Below, one piece after another: positions 16,646 to 25,045 of a stretch of DNA of 64,000 nt. Within the stretch, counting starts at the first letter, position 1; each line of letters starts with the position of its first letter. Origin of the DNA: Aquimarina sp. Aq78 (GTDB lineage Bacteria > Bacteroidota > Bacteroidia > Flavobacteriales > Flavobacteriaceae); contig NZ_OMKA01000029.1 in assembly GCF_900299525.1 (NCBI RefSeq), positions 1 to 64,000 on the forward strand, given 5' to 3'. The notes under the pieces were generated by a model. It made no database searches. It saw only the letters and a list, made by a program, of their open reading frames with translations, and had not been told where the DNA came from. The translations under genes and the position numbers were made by a program.

Positions 16646-18295
16646 ATGATATCTACAAAACATCGACTAGGGATTACATTTTTGTTACTATTATTATGTA
16701 TTGCTATACCACTAACTTCTTTTTCACAAAGTATTGAAGAAAAATTTGATACTCTTCTACAAGAAAGATATAAACCAGATGGACCAGGAGCTACTGTTTT
16801 GGTAGCCAAACAGGGAAAAATCATTTACCATAAAGCTTTTGGACTTGCTAATATAGAACTCCAGGTTCCTATGAAGCCCAATAACGTTTTCGAAATAGGT
16901 TCTATCACAAAACAGTTTACCTCTGTTGCTATCCTAATGCTTATGGAACAGGGTAAGCTTACCATCCAAGATGAAATTACCAAATTCATCCCAGACTATC
17001 CTACACATGGAAAAAAAATAACAATACATCACCTCTTAAATCATACTTCGGGGATTAAGAGCTATACCTCTATGAATTTATCAGAGATAGCCGCAAAAGA
17101 TATGACTCCTACCGAATTGATTAATTATTTTAAAAACGAACCTATGGATTTTGATCCTGGTGAGAAATGGTTATATAATAACTCTGGATATATTATCCTG
17201 GGTTTTATAATCGAAAAAATTTCGGGGCAATCTTATGAGGATTTTGTAGAGCAAAATATTTTTACACCTTTAGCGATGAATAATTCATATTACGGCAGTA
17301 AAAGGGAAGTTATCAAAAACAGGGCTTCGGGATATCAAACTCGAGAAGGGTATGTTAATTCTGCTTACCTAAGCATGACATTACCTTATGCTGCTGGTTC
17401 ATTGATGAGTACAGTAGAAGATCTACATAAATGGCAAAATGCAGTTAACACCAATGTCTTGGTCAAAGCTGAGACAATTAAAAAAGCATTTCAGAATACA
17501 ACTCTAAAAAACGGAAAACCTACTTATTATGGATATGGATGGAGTGTGAATGAGATCAAAGGAATACCCACAATTGAACATGGTGGGGGAATCTTTGGAT
17601 ATACATCTTATCAGATTTATATTCCAGAAGAAGATGTGCATGCAGCAATATTAACCAATTGTAACTGCAATAGTCCTACAGATATTACAATTCGTATTGC
17701 AGCAATAGCAATAGACAAACCATATGGTAAAGAGAAAATAGCAGATGTTTCTGCCTCAGCATTAAAAAAATTAACTGGTGTATATGAATTTGAGGATGGT
17801 GCCGTAAGAAGTATTAGCCTAAAAGATGGTCAATTATACAGTCAAAGAGATGCTGGTAAAAAATTTAAAATTTTTCCTAAAGCAGAAAACACATTTTTCT
17901 TTGAGGATAGTTTTTCTGAAATCTTGTTTAAAACAGATAGTAAAAAACCCGAAGCTATTTTTAAAAATAGAGCTAAAGAATCTAAAGGTTTTAAAACAAA
18001 TGCACCTATCCCTGAAGACAAAAAGGCAATTACTGTATCAGAAAACATACTTAGCCAATATGTAGGTATTTACCAGATTAAAGAAGGATTTAATCTTACA
18101 ATATCTTTAGAAAACGGACAGCTAATTTCACAAGCAACGGGTCAAAAAAGCTTTAAAATATACCCAGAAAGTGAAACTGTATTTTTTGTAAAAGAGTTCT
18201 CTGCTTCTCTGGAGTTTATAAAAGAAAATAATAAGGTTGTTAGAGCTGTCCTTGAACAAGGAGGCAAAAAAACTCCTGCCAAACGTATGGATTAG
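16646..18295 (+). CDS. Serine hydrolase (beta-lactamase class C / PBP-like) with duplicated C-terminal domain
   Basis: This 549-residue exported enzyme has a signal peptide (about 1-28, ending TSFSQ). The catalytic domain shows the SxxK motif Ser86-Ile-Thr-Lys89 (EIGSITKQF), the YxN motif Tyr177-Asn-Asn179 (WLYNNSGY) and an HGGG motif near residue 313. This is the serine beta-lactamase/D-Ala-D-Ala peptidase fold. In Flavobacteriia such proteins are usually peptidases or esterases of unknown substrate rather than resistance enzymes. After the catalytic domain come two tandem repeats of about 95 residues (LTGVYEFEDG...SISLKDGQLYSQ and YVGIYQIKEGFNLTISLENGQLISQ), resembling the DUF3471-type C-terminal domains of this family. 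It appears monocistronic. Confidence 0.88.
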   Translation: MISTKHRLGITFLLLLLCIAIPLTSFSQSIEEKFDTLLQERYKPDGPGATVLVAKQGKIIYHKAFGLANIELQVPMKPNNVFEIGSITKQFTSVAILMLMEQGKLTIQDEITKFIPDYPTHGKKITIHHLLNHTSGIKSYTSMNLSEIAAKDMTPTELINYFKNEPMDFDPGEKWLYNNSGYIILGFIIEKISGQSYEDFVEQNIFTPLAMNNSYYGSKREVIKNRASGYQTREGYVNSAYLSMTLPYAAGSLMSTVEDLHKWQNAVNTNVLVKAETIKKAFQNTTLKNGKPTYYGYGWSVNEIKGIPTIEHGGGIFGYTSYQIYIPEEDVHAAILTNCNCNSPTDITIRIAAIAIDKPYGKEKIADVSASALKKLTGVYEFEDGAVRSISLKDGQLYSQRDAGKKFKIFPKAENTFFFEDSFSEILFKTDSKKPEAIFKNRAKESKGFKTNAPIPEDKKAITVSENILSQYVGIYQIKEGFNLTISLENGQLISQATGQKSFKIYPESETVFFVKEFSASLEFIKENNKVVRAVLEQGGKKTPAKRMD

Positions 18296-18398
18296 TTTTT
18301 TATAAGATTAGCATATCTTCTGTTACATTTTTCCTAAAAACTGTTTGTTGAAGTATTGGTTTTAGTAATTTTAATACTTGTAACACAAACTATTATTT

Positions 18399-19253
18399 AT
18401 GAAAAACCTATGGATTTTTATTATGGCTATTATCATTTCAAGCTGTGGTAACAATAAAAAAGAAGAAAGCCACGCTACAGATGCTATAGATGATAAAACT
18501 GAAAAGATTCCGGTAGAACCGGATGGTGGTATGGGGGATGGTGCTGTATCCATTATGGATCATCATATTAAAAACATTGAGAAAGCACATAAAAAGGCTG
18601 ATTTCCTAAAGCATAAAGCAGTAAGTTTTAACATTGCTATTTCCTTTGGCGGTAAATTACGCCTGGATGGTAAAATTACCATGTTAACCAATTCGACAAA
18701 AATTAGAATCGACAAAAAAGATGAGAGTAAATTGATTTATACTGGCGAAAAAGTTTTTTTGTGTCCAGAAGATGCAAGCGATAAAGGAGCTCGTTTCGAT
18801 ATCTTTACCTGGACTTATTTCTTCGGAATGCCATATAAGCTAAATGACCCTGGCAGTAAATTAGAGCTTGAAAATATGAGAGCTTTAAACGAAGTAGAAT
18901 ATCAAACAGCTAAACTTACTTTTGAAAAAAATATTGGTGATTCACCCGATGATTGGTATATTATTTATACAGATCCCAAAGACCACACTTTACAAGCCAC
19001 GGTCTATATTGTTACATTTGGAAGCAAAGGCGATATTACCAAAGCAGAAGGTGATCCGCATATTATCCAATATCAGGATTTTAAAACTGTAGAAGGAATT
19101 CCATTTGCTACTAAGTGGAAGTTTTATGGTTGGACCGAAGAAAAAGGAATAACCAATAAACTAGGAGAAGCAACTATTACAGATATTACTTTTCTAGAAG
19201 ACGAAGGTTCTATTTTTGAGACTCCGGATAACGCTAAAGAGATAAAGTTATAA
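18399..19253 (+). CDS. Lipoprotein with DUF6503-like domain
   Basis: This 284-residue lipoprotein has a short signal and lipobox (MKNLWIFIMAIIISSC, Cys16) and a Lys/Glu/Asp-rich linker. A beta-rich domain follows starting at about residue 58 (HHIKNIEKAHKKADFLKHKAV). The pattern LRLDGKITMLTNSTKIRIDKKD, VFLCPEDAS and FDIFTWTYFFGMPYKLNDPG resembles the DUF6503/outer-membrane lipoprotein-sorting-like domains of Bacteroidota, which form half-barrels that can bind lipid. That assignment is from memory of the family and is moderate. The gene stands alone with a bidirectional terminator at 19271..19302. Confidence 0.65.
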   Translation: MKNLWIFIMAIIISSCGNNKKEESHATDAIDDKTEKIPVEPDGGMGDGAVSIMDHHIKNIEKAHKKADFLKHKAVSFNIAISFGGKLRLDGKITMLTNSTKIRIDKKDESKLIYTGEKVFLCPEDASDKGARFDIFTWTYFFGMPYKLNDPGSKLELENMRALNEVEYQTAKLTFEKNIGDSPDDWYIIYTDPKDHTLQATVYIVTFGSKGDITKAEGDPHIIQYQDFKTVEGIPFATKWKFYGWTEEKGITNKLGEATITDITFLEDEGSIFETPDNAKEIKL

Positions 19254-19270
19254 TATAGCTTGAATACTAA

Positions 19271-19302
19271 AAATCCCTCAAGAACAAGTTCTTGAGGGAT
19301 TT
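19271..19302. terminator. Bidirectional terminator
   Basis: The stem AAATCCCTCAAGAAC/GTTCTTGAGGGATTT has a 2-base loop and lies between the convergent DUF6503-like and astacin genes. A T run follows on the plus strand and an A-rich stretch precedes it. Confidence 0.85.
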
Positions 19303-19336
19303 ATTTTTCATACTACTCTTTTATAAAAATGAAGTT

Positions 19337-20395
19337 CTAATTTTTTGCTACATCGTTAAGATGGGGTACATCTTGAGTGCTTGATGATTTTGAGCTACCA
19401 CATTGTCCTATTCGAGTCCAACCACTAGAAGTTCTTTCATACAAATACCCTCTATATGTTACACGATCTCCCACCTGATAATTTTGCGAACTAGACCAAG
19501 GAGCTACTCCATCACAAATATCATTTCCGCCACCGCCAGGGTACATCGTTTTTATCCCAGCGATATCTCCGCTAGAAAGTCCATTCCTTTGTGCATTATA
19601 TGTAGATCCATTTTTTTTCACAATAGTAGGTTGACCATTTGCAGAAAAAGCATAAGAACCGTATAACATGATCGAATTAAAATCTAACGAATTAGTATAC
19701 TCATCACCATCATATCCTTGTTGAGAATATGTTTTAAAATTGAAGTCCCTATTAGCTTGTATATTCTGAAAATTGATTGTGATATATTGATCTCTGTCTT
19801 TTCTGCTTTGCTCATGCCATAACCCAACAGCATGACCTATTTCATGAATTGTATTCCCTGTAGAGCATCCATTTGCCAGATTGATATTTTGTCTTCTTCC
19901 TGTGCGACCTACAGAAGATGAGCAACCACCACCTGTTCTAAAATAGATATAAGCAGTCTGATTTGTTCTTCTTACAAATTTAAGACTGGTATTTGCTTCC
20001 CAATGTGCAATCGCATTAGTTACCCTTGCTTGATTTGGTAAACTACTTTGTATTTCATAATACACTGTATTATTTGGCCACCTGCTTCCGGTACGCCCTG
20101 TGCTTTTTCCATTTTTTGATGATACCATATCATCAGGAATAACATGCATATCGCCCCCCATAATAAATTCGCCATTAATTTTTTCGACTTCAACAGATTG
20201 TCCATTGAGTTGAATAGTGACGACTTCTCCTTTTTGACCAGGATAAGCTTGTTCCTGTAAGAGTCTTTTTTCGACTGTTGTCTGGTTTTCTAATTGTTCG
20301 TGAGAATTGTCCTGATCATTCTCGCATGACGTGAAAGTTGTGCACGCAGCGAATGCTAAAGCACCTAGTAAGGTGCTCTTAAAAACTGTTTTCAT
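19337..20395 (-). CDS. Astacin-family (M12A) zinc metalloprotease, lipoprotein, with carbohydrate-binding-like C-terminus
   Basis: This 352-residue protease has a lipoprotein signal (Cys24 in FTSCEND) and a propeptide-like segment (about 30-105). The astacin catalytic domain carries the zinc motif His184-Glu185-x-x-His188-x5-His194 (HEIGHAVGLWHEQ) and a Met-turn Ser241-Ile-Met243-Leu-Tyr245. The C-terminal 60 residues (CDGVAPWSSSQNYQVGDRVTYRGYLYER) look like a chitin-binding-type CBM5/12 module. Astacins cleave proteins extracellularly, and this one is probably tethered to the cell surface and directed at a glycan-associated substrate. The gene is monocistronic, with a shared terminator downstream. 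Confidence 0.92.
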   Translation of the reverse strand: MKTVFKSTLLGALAFAACTTFTSCENDQDNSHEQLENQTTVEKRLLQEQAYPGQKGEVVTIQLNGQSVEVEKINGEFIMGGDMHVIPDDMVSSKNGKSTGRTGSRWPNNTVYYEIQSSLPNQARVTNAIAHWEANTSLKFVRRTNQTAYIYFRTGGGCSSSVGRTGRRQNINLANGCSTGNTIHEIGHAVGLWHEQSRKDRDQYITINFQNIQANRDFNFKTYSQQGYDGDEYTNSLDFNSIMLYGSYAFSANGQPTIVKKNGSTYNAQRNGLSSGDIAGIKTMYPGGGGNDICDGVAPWSSSQNYQVGDRVTYRGYLYERTSSGWTRIGQCGSSKSSSTQDVPHLNDVAKN

Positions 20396-20594
20396 AATTA
20401 ATATTTTTAAGTTTGTGTTATAAGGTTAACTATGATTTTCTCGTTTTTATTGTTCTGTAATAAATAATAATTATGAGTAACTAAATCTACATAAAGAACT
20501 GATATTTATCAACTTCCAAAACATCTTACATATAAAATGACAGGTTTTTTTTGTATCTTTAAAAGACACAAGTTTTGTTCTAAAATTTATTCTC

Positions 20595-21056
20595 ATGACA
20601 CCACTCTTCAAAAAATTACAATTACCGTTCTCACTAGATGAGATATTGATTCTTAATGAACCCGAAGGGTTTTGTGAAGACCTTGATTGCCTTAAAGGTG
20701 TAAATGTTAAAGAATCCTTGATTCAGGTATCAGAAGTTGATTTTGCCATTATATTTGTTACTGAAAAGAAACAAATAGAAAATCGTATAGAAACCGTATA
20801 TCCAAAACTAGTAGGAGATGCAATACTTTGGTTTGCATACCCCAAAAAAAGTTCTAAAAAATATACTTCAGAAATTAATAGAGATTACGGTTGGGGAGTA
20901 CTTGGGGATTATAACCTCGAAGCCATAAATCAAGTTTCTATCAACACAGATTGGAATGCTCTGCGTTTTAGAAAGATAAGTTTTATTAGAATGATGGGTG
21001 GCAACAAAAATCATGCACTAAGCAAAGCTGGAAAAGAGAAAACTACTGAGATTTAA
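20595..21056 (+). CDS. DUF3052-like protein
   Basis: This 153-residue protein is probably cytosolic. The pattern of an N-terminal LNEPEGF, a central FAIIFVTEKKQIE and the segment ILWFAYPKKSSKKYTSEINRD, ending with DWNALRFRKI, resembles DUF3052-like proteins, which have no established activity. The gene ends in TAATG, overlapping the ATG of the DoxX-like gene by one base, so the two are translationally coupled. The assignment rests on motif recall. Confidence 0.65.
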   Translation: MTPLFKKLQLPFSLDEILILNEPEGFCEDLDCLKGVNVKESLIQVSEVDFAIIFVTEKKQIENRIETVYPKLVGDAILWFAYPKKSSKKYTSEINRDYGWGVLGDYNLEAINQVSINTDWNALRFRKISFIRMMGGNKNHALSKAGKEKTTEI

Positions 21057-21403
21057 TGAGTTGGCATTTATATATTTTATCATTCATTTTTGGTATTGCA
21101 GGAGTTTTTCATCTAATCCGTCCTAAGGCATTCATGAGAGTAATGCCATTGTATATTCCTTACCATAAGCTATTGGTATATTTAAGCGGTATTGCAGAAA
21201 TTTTTGTGAGTCTTGGTCTGTTATTTACACCAACCAGAACATTTTCTGCATGGAGTATAATTTTTATGCTTATTCTATTTTTTCCGGTTCATATACATAT
21301 GCTTGTACATAAAAAAGCTAGTTTAAATTTTCCGAAATTCGTTTTAGTTACTAGATTGTTACTCCAATTCGGTTTGATCTATTGGACATATCTTTATCTT
21401 TAA
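21056..21403 (+). CDS. DoxX-like small membrane protein
   Basis: This 115-residue protein has four predicted transmembrane helices. It resembles the DoxX/MauE-like group: FIFGIAGVFHLIRPKAFMRVMP in helix 1, YLSGIAEIFVSLGLLF in helix 2, and PVHIHMLVHKK before the last helix. The conserved arrangement of GIAGVFHL, P and AEI is typical. It lies in the inner membrane and its substrate is unknown. It is coupled to the upstream DUF3052-like gene and followed by a terminator-like hairpin at 21444..21477. Confidence 0.75.
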   Translation: MSWHLYILSFIFGIAGVFHLIRPKAFMRVMPLYIPYHKLLVYLSGIAEIFVSLGLLFTPTRTFSAWSIIFMLILFFPVHIHMLVHKKASLNFPKFVLVTRLLLQFGLIYWTYLYL

Positions 21404-21443
21404 TTTTTTTTATTCACTTCAAAATGTGATCGATACTTCATCA

Positions 21444-21477
21444 AAAAAAGCCCCTACATCACTGCAAGGGCGCTTTT
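21444..21477 (+). terminator. Terminator after the DoxX-like gene
   Basis: An AAAAGC-CCT...AGGG-GCTTTT imperfect hairpin, 40 bases after the stop codon, is followed by TTTT. Confidence 0.55.
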
Positions 21478-21508
21478 AACAACAAACAAAATTAACTTAT
21501 GAAAAAAA

Positions 21509-21524
21509 CCTCTCTGCAAAGAGG
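21509..21524 (-). terminator. Terminator for the minus-strand DoxX-like gene
   Basis: A short CCTCT/AGAGG hairpin is followed on the minus strand by TTTTTTTC. It lies 20 bases past the stop codon of the gene at 21544. Confidence 0.6.
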
Positions 21525-21543
21525 CAGCTATTTTTTTTATATT

Positions 21544-21960
21544 TTATGACATGACTTGATATGAATCTTTATCATAGTTTATAGAGTTCATATCATAATT
21601 ATCTTTCTTTAGCAATACTATAGCAATACCACAAAAAACAAGATGGGCAAATGCGAAAAGCAAGCAATCTGCATCAACTAAAAACAAAGTAAAAAAAGTA
21701 AATAGTATGATGATAGCGATTAAAGCCTTCCTAACGAAAATCTTTAAAATCAAAAACATTCCTAATACAAATTCTTCAAAAGGTACTAATGGAGCAAGGG
21801 CTTCTATATAAGCTATATTAAATACTCCAGCATTACCAAAATATATGTCTAGCCTCTCTAAAAACTCAGAATACCTAATTACATTATAAGTACCGTACAA
21901 CACCAGCAACACCCCAAATACCAATCTGGTGAGATGATATAAATAAATTCTAATTTTCAT
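21544..21960 (-). CDS. DoxX-like integral membrane protein
   Basis: This 138-residue inner-membrane protein has about four transmembrane helices (HLTRLVFGVLLVLYGTYNVI, PFEEFVLGMFLILKIFV, ALIAIIILFTFFTLFLV, LLFAFAHLVFCGIAIVLL). The pattern fits DoxX/MauE-type proteins, where a central EEFxLG segment is common. I chose ATG 21960; a TTG at 21990 would add ten residues without support. A polar tail follows the last helix (DNYDMNSINYDKD). It stands alone, convergent to the other DoxX-like gene and divergent from the AraC regulator. Function is unknown. Confidence 0.65.
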   Translation of the reverse strand: MKIRIYLYHLTRLVFGVLLVLYGTYNVIRYSEFLERLDIYFGNAGVFNIAYIEALAPLVPFEEFVLGMFLILKIFVRKALIAIIILFTFFTLFLVDADCLLFAFAHLVFCGIAIVLLKKDNYDMNSINYDKDSYQVMS

Positions 21961-22133
21961 GATAGATTTGTGTGTAATTTTGAGCGGCAAATTTAAATCT
22001 TACCTTCGTTCTGGTACTTGTATAATTTTGTATATAACTTGTACAAAAAATGACGTAACCAATTAGATATCAATACAATCAAAAGGATCTACCCAAAAAT
22101 ACTTGTATAAAAGAATTACTGTTTTATTGATTT

Positions 22134-22141
22134 TATTTTTG
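22134..22141 (+). promoter_or_regulatory. -7 promoter box upstream of the AraC-type gene
   Basis: TATTTTTG matches TAnnTTTG exactly and lies 28 bases before ATG 22169. No -33 element is well placed. Confidence 0.45.
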
Positions 22142-22168
22142 TAACTTTAAAATGTTAAAGAATTGTTT

Positions 22169-23026
22169 ATGAACCGTTATACCTTGAATGAGACTTTTGT
22201 AGTAAATCAATATGCTATTGATGAATGGGAAGCGGAACCTCATAATCATAATTATTTTGAAATCATTTTTATTGAAAAAGGAAATGGATATCACACCATT
22301 AATGATATACGGTTTCCTTATAAAGAAAACAATATCTTTTTACTTGCACCAGAAGATACTCATCACTTCGAAATTGAAAAACGCACTAATTTTACTTATT
22401 TCAAGTTCACAGAACTTTTATTTTCTAGTAAAGTCAATCTTCCTGACAGGAAATATTGGTTACAACGTATTGAGCAATTATTACACCAACCCAATATTAT
22501 ACCAGGAGATGTAATTTCTCATGAAGAAGATCGAAGTATTATTTGGGACATTCATAATGTTGTCTTAGAAGAATTTAAAAATGAGAAAGTATATTATCAA
22601 GAAATCATTTCTAATGCGATAAGTACTATCCTAAGTATAATAGTTCGTAATATCTCTGAAAAATATAATTCACATCAAAAAAACATGCTTGTTTCTCACA
22701 ATAAAATAGATTCGATCTTGAGTCATATTAGACAACATGTTTATGACAATGATCTTACCAAGATTAATTTTTTGGCAAATAAGTTTAATATGTCTCAGAG
22801 TTCAATTAGCACATATTTTAAGAGAAAAACAGGAGAATCTATACATCAATACGTTACAAAGTACAAAATGAAATTGGTAGAGTATCGCTTACAACACACC
22901 GAATTTACTATTGCAGAAATTGCATATCAATTGGGATATACAGATGAGAGTCACCTTACCAAAACTTTTAAAAAGCATTTTTCGATGTCTCCCAAACAAT
23001 ACCGTAATGAGATTTCTATTAGTTAA
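22169..23026 (+). CDS. AraC-family transcriptional regulator
   Basis: This 285-residue protein has an N-terminal cupin-like sensing domain (EPHNHNYFEIIFIEKGNGYHTIN, then NNIFLLAPEDTHHFEI). The C-terminal AraC double helix-turn-helix lies at about residues 185-282 (KINFLANKFNMSQSSISTYFKRKTG and FTIAEIAYQLGYTDESHLTKTFKKHFSMSPKQYR). Such proteins bind small ligands and activate nearby genes. The start is ATG 22169; an in-frame TTG two codons earlier is possible. It ends 8 bases before the convergent S1/P1 nuclease gene. The divergent neighbour is the DoxX-like gene at 21544, which could be a target. Confidence 0.9.
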   Translation: MNRYTLNETFVVNQYAIDEWEAEPHNHNYFEIIFIEKGNGYHTINDIRFPYKENNIFLLAPEDTHHFEIEKRTNFTYFKFTELLFSSKVNLPDRKYWLQRIEQLLHQPNIIPGDVISHEEDRSIIWDIHNVVLEEFKNEKVYYQEIISNAISTILSIIVRNISEKYNSHQKNMLVSHNKIDSILSHIRQHVYDNDLTKINFLANKFNMSQSSISTYFKRKTGESIHQYVTKYKMKLVEYRLQHTEFTIAEIAYQLGYTDESHLTKTFKKHFSMSPKQYRNEISIS

Positions 23027-23034
23027 TAGTAGTA

Positions 23035-23817
23035 TTATCCAAAAATTTCATTTAATATTTTGGCCAGTCGTATTCCTCCTTTTTGTAATTGAGAGCGTAC
23101 TATAGGAAAATAATCATACATATATTTATAGCCAAGTTTTTCACCTACATTTGCTGATCCATAAACCTGTTGTGCAAGCTTTTGAGATTCGTGTATCCAG
23201 TCTACTATACCACCGTTTTGAATCGTTTTAACCTCATCATTAGATAAATTTGTCTTGTTTATAGACAACTCTGTATAGCTCATCCCATAATAATCTATCA
23301 TATCACTATCCCAAACTCTATGCAAATTAGATCCATCTCTAAACCAACGTACCTGGATATCATTTCCTCCTTTATCCTCTCCCCTTCCTACATGAAGTGG
23401 TTGATGTAAATCCCCAACAAAATGCACTAGCATTTTAAGATGAAATACAACATCTTCTTTAGATGATTTTTCATCTTTTAATACCGATATACATGTATTT
23501 ATTCCTTTTACCAAGTCACCATATTCACTAGGTTTTTCTTCCCCATATTTCTTATCAAATGGAAAATTAACATAATGCCAGGGGCTATAACCTCTATATT
23601 TTTTGTCACTTTTAATTTCATCAGCAAATGTAGAAATCAAGGCAAGGCTTTGACCGTTAAGAAGTCTTGCAATATTACGTTTTGCTTTCTTAGTCAGATA
23701 TGAATCTGCAATCTCACCCGTAGCTCTATGCCCTGTTTTTCCCCAATCATAATCTGCAGAAAATCCAGATAAAGAAATTATGAATAAAACAAGTAGCCAT
23801 TTATATTGAAGTTTCAT
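23035..23817 (-). CDS. S1/P1-type zinc-dependent nuclease
   Basis: This 260-residue secreted nuclease has a signal peptide (about 1-20). Processing leaves Trp25 close to the mature N-terminus (YDWGKTGH), as required for zinc binding by this family. The zinc ligands are all recognisable: Trp25, His30, Asp66 (STFADEI), His81 (WHYVNF), His132/Asp136 (HFVGDLHQPLH), His142 and the GGND...LHRVWD segment with His166 and Asp170. The enzyme degrades single-stranded DNA or RNA, probably for phosphate or nucleotide scavenging. The gene is convergent with the AraC-type gene and has no cotranscribed neighbour. Confidence 0.93.
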   Translation of the reverse strand: MKLQYKWLLVLFIISLSGFSADYDWGKTGHRATGEIADSYLTKKAKRNIARLLNGQSLALISTFADEIKSDKKYRGYSPWHYVNFPFDKKYGEEKPSEYGDLVKGINTCISVLKDEKSSKEDVVFHLKMLVHFVGDLHQPLHVGRGEDKGGNDIQVRWFRDGSNLHRVWDSDMIDYYGMSYTELSINKTNLSNDEVKTIQNGGIVDWIHESQKLAQQVYGSANVGEKLGYKYMYDYFPIVRSQLQKGGIRLAKILNEIFG

Positions 23818-24077
23818 TTATATATATTTTGAAGCAAAGATAAAAAAGGGTATGTTAGTGATTCGTTAAAAATGATTAATTACACATAAATAATATTAAA
23901 AATAACAAATAGTAATTGTCTCAAATCAAAATATGCTTTCAAATTTGTCGTTTTAGCTGTTTATGTATCTAGTGTTTACTTATCAAACACAATTCAATTC
24001 ATATTAAACGTTTAGCCAATATCAATTTGATTATTATTCATTTTTTTATTTGCTATATAAACAAACCCTACGCTACT

Positions 24078-25004
24078 ATGAAGAGTAAACTTTATTTATT
24101 TATGATCTTGATTTCTGCATTGAATTTTGCTCAAAAAAAAGAATTTAACTCTGCAGTGGTTAAAATCAATAGATATATAGAAGGTTCTCTGGTAACGCCT
24201 TATTCTGAAGATAATGTTCCTTTGGTTATTTTTATAATGGATGCCGGAGCGATTAATAGAGATGGTAATGATCGAATGTCTAAAAATGATACTTTTAAGC
24301 AGCTATCCTATGAGCTTGCAAAAGAAGGCATTGCAACCTATCGTTATGACAAAAGGCTTTTTAAGATGGATGGTTTAGGTATTAAGGAACATGAAATTTC
24401 TTTAGATCATTACATTGAAGATGCGATATCAATAGTAGATTATTTCAATAAAAACGGAAAATACAAAAAAGTCATTATTGCTGGTCATGGTCAAGGTTCT
24501 CTAGTTGGTATGATTGCTGCCAAGGGGAGAGCAGATGGTTTTATTTCTATCACAGGAAATGCAATATCAATAGATCAGGTAATTATAGAACAAATTGCAA
24601 AGCAAGCTCCTGGTTTGGATAAAAGCGCTTCTGTTGCTTTTAAACAATTAAAAGAAAATGGTAGAGCTACCAATTATGATCCAGCACTAGAATCTATTTT
24701 TAGATATAATTTACAACCATTTATGAGTTCCTGGGTAAAATATAATCCTTCTGAGGAAATTTTAAAATTAGAAATGCCAGTTCTTATAATTTACGGTGAT
24801 AAAGATATCCAGGTAGAATTGGTACAAGCAGAAAAATTTAAAGAGATTATACCACAAGCCGAATATCTATTTGTTATGGATATGAATCATATTTTAAAAG
24901 AAATTAAAGGAGGTCGACTAGAAAATCACAAATCATATAATGAACCCTATAGAAAAATAATGCCCGAAGTTCTGACCGGGATTACTAACTTTGTGAATCA
25001 ATAG
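24078..25004 (+). CDS. Alpha/beta-hydrolase-fold protein with altered nucleophile elbow
   Basis: This 308-residue exported protein has a signal peptide (MKSKLYLFMILISALNFAQ). Alpha/beta-hydrolase features include PLVIFIMDAGAINRDG (oxyanion region), a nucleophile elbow IIAGHGQGSLVG (136-140), an acidic strand LIIYGDKD (Asp241) and His271 (DMNHILKE). The elbow reads Gly-His-Gly-Gln-Gly where GxSxG is expected: the nucleophile serine is glycine (codon GGT), with a serine only at position 141. It may be non-catalytic or use another residue. The start is ATG 24078; an in-frame TTG at 24027 would displace the signal. It is followed closely by the HAD and M61 genes. Confidence 0.8.
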   Translation: MKSKLYLFMILISALNFAQKKEFNSAVVKINRYIEGSLVTPYSEDNVPLVIFIMDAGAINRDGNDRMSKNDTFKQLSYELAKEGIATYRYDKRLFKMDGLGIKEHEISLDHYIEDAISIVDYFNKNGKYKKVIIAGHGQGSLVGMIAAKGRADGFISITGNAISIDQVIIEQIAKQAPGLDKSASVAFKQLKENGRATNYDPALESIFRYNLQPFMSSWVKYNPSEEILKLEMPVLIIYGDKDIQVELVQAEKFKEIIPQAEYLFVMDMNHILKEIKGGRLENHKSYNEPYRKIMPEVLTGITNFVNQ

Positions 25005-25045
25005 TTTATTTTAAAAAATTATATAACCCTAATCCAATACACCTA

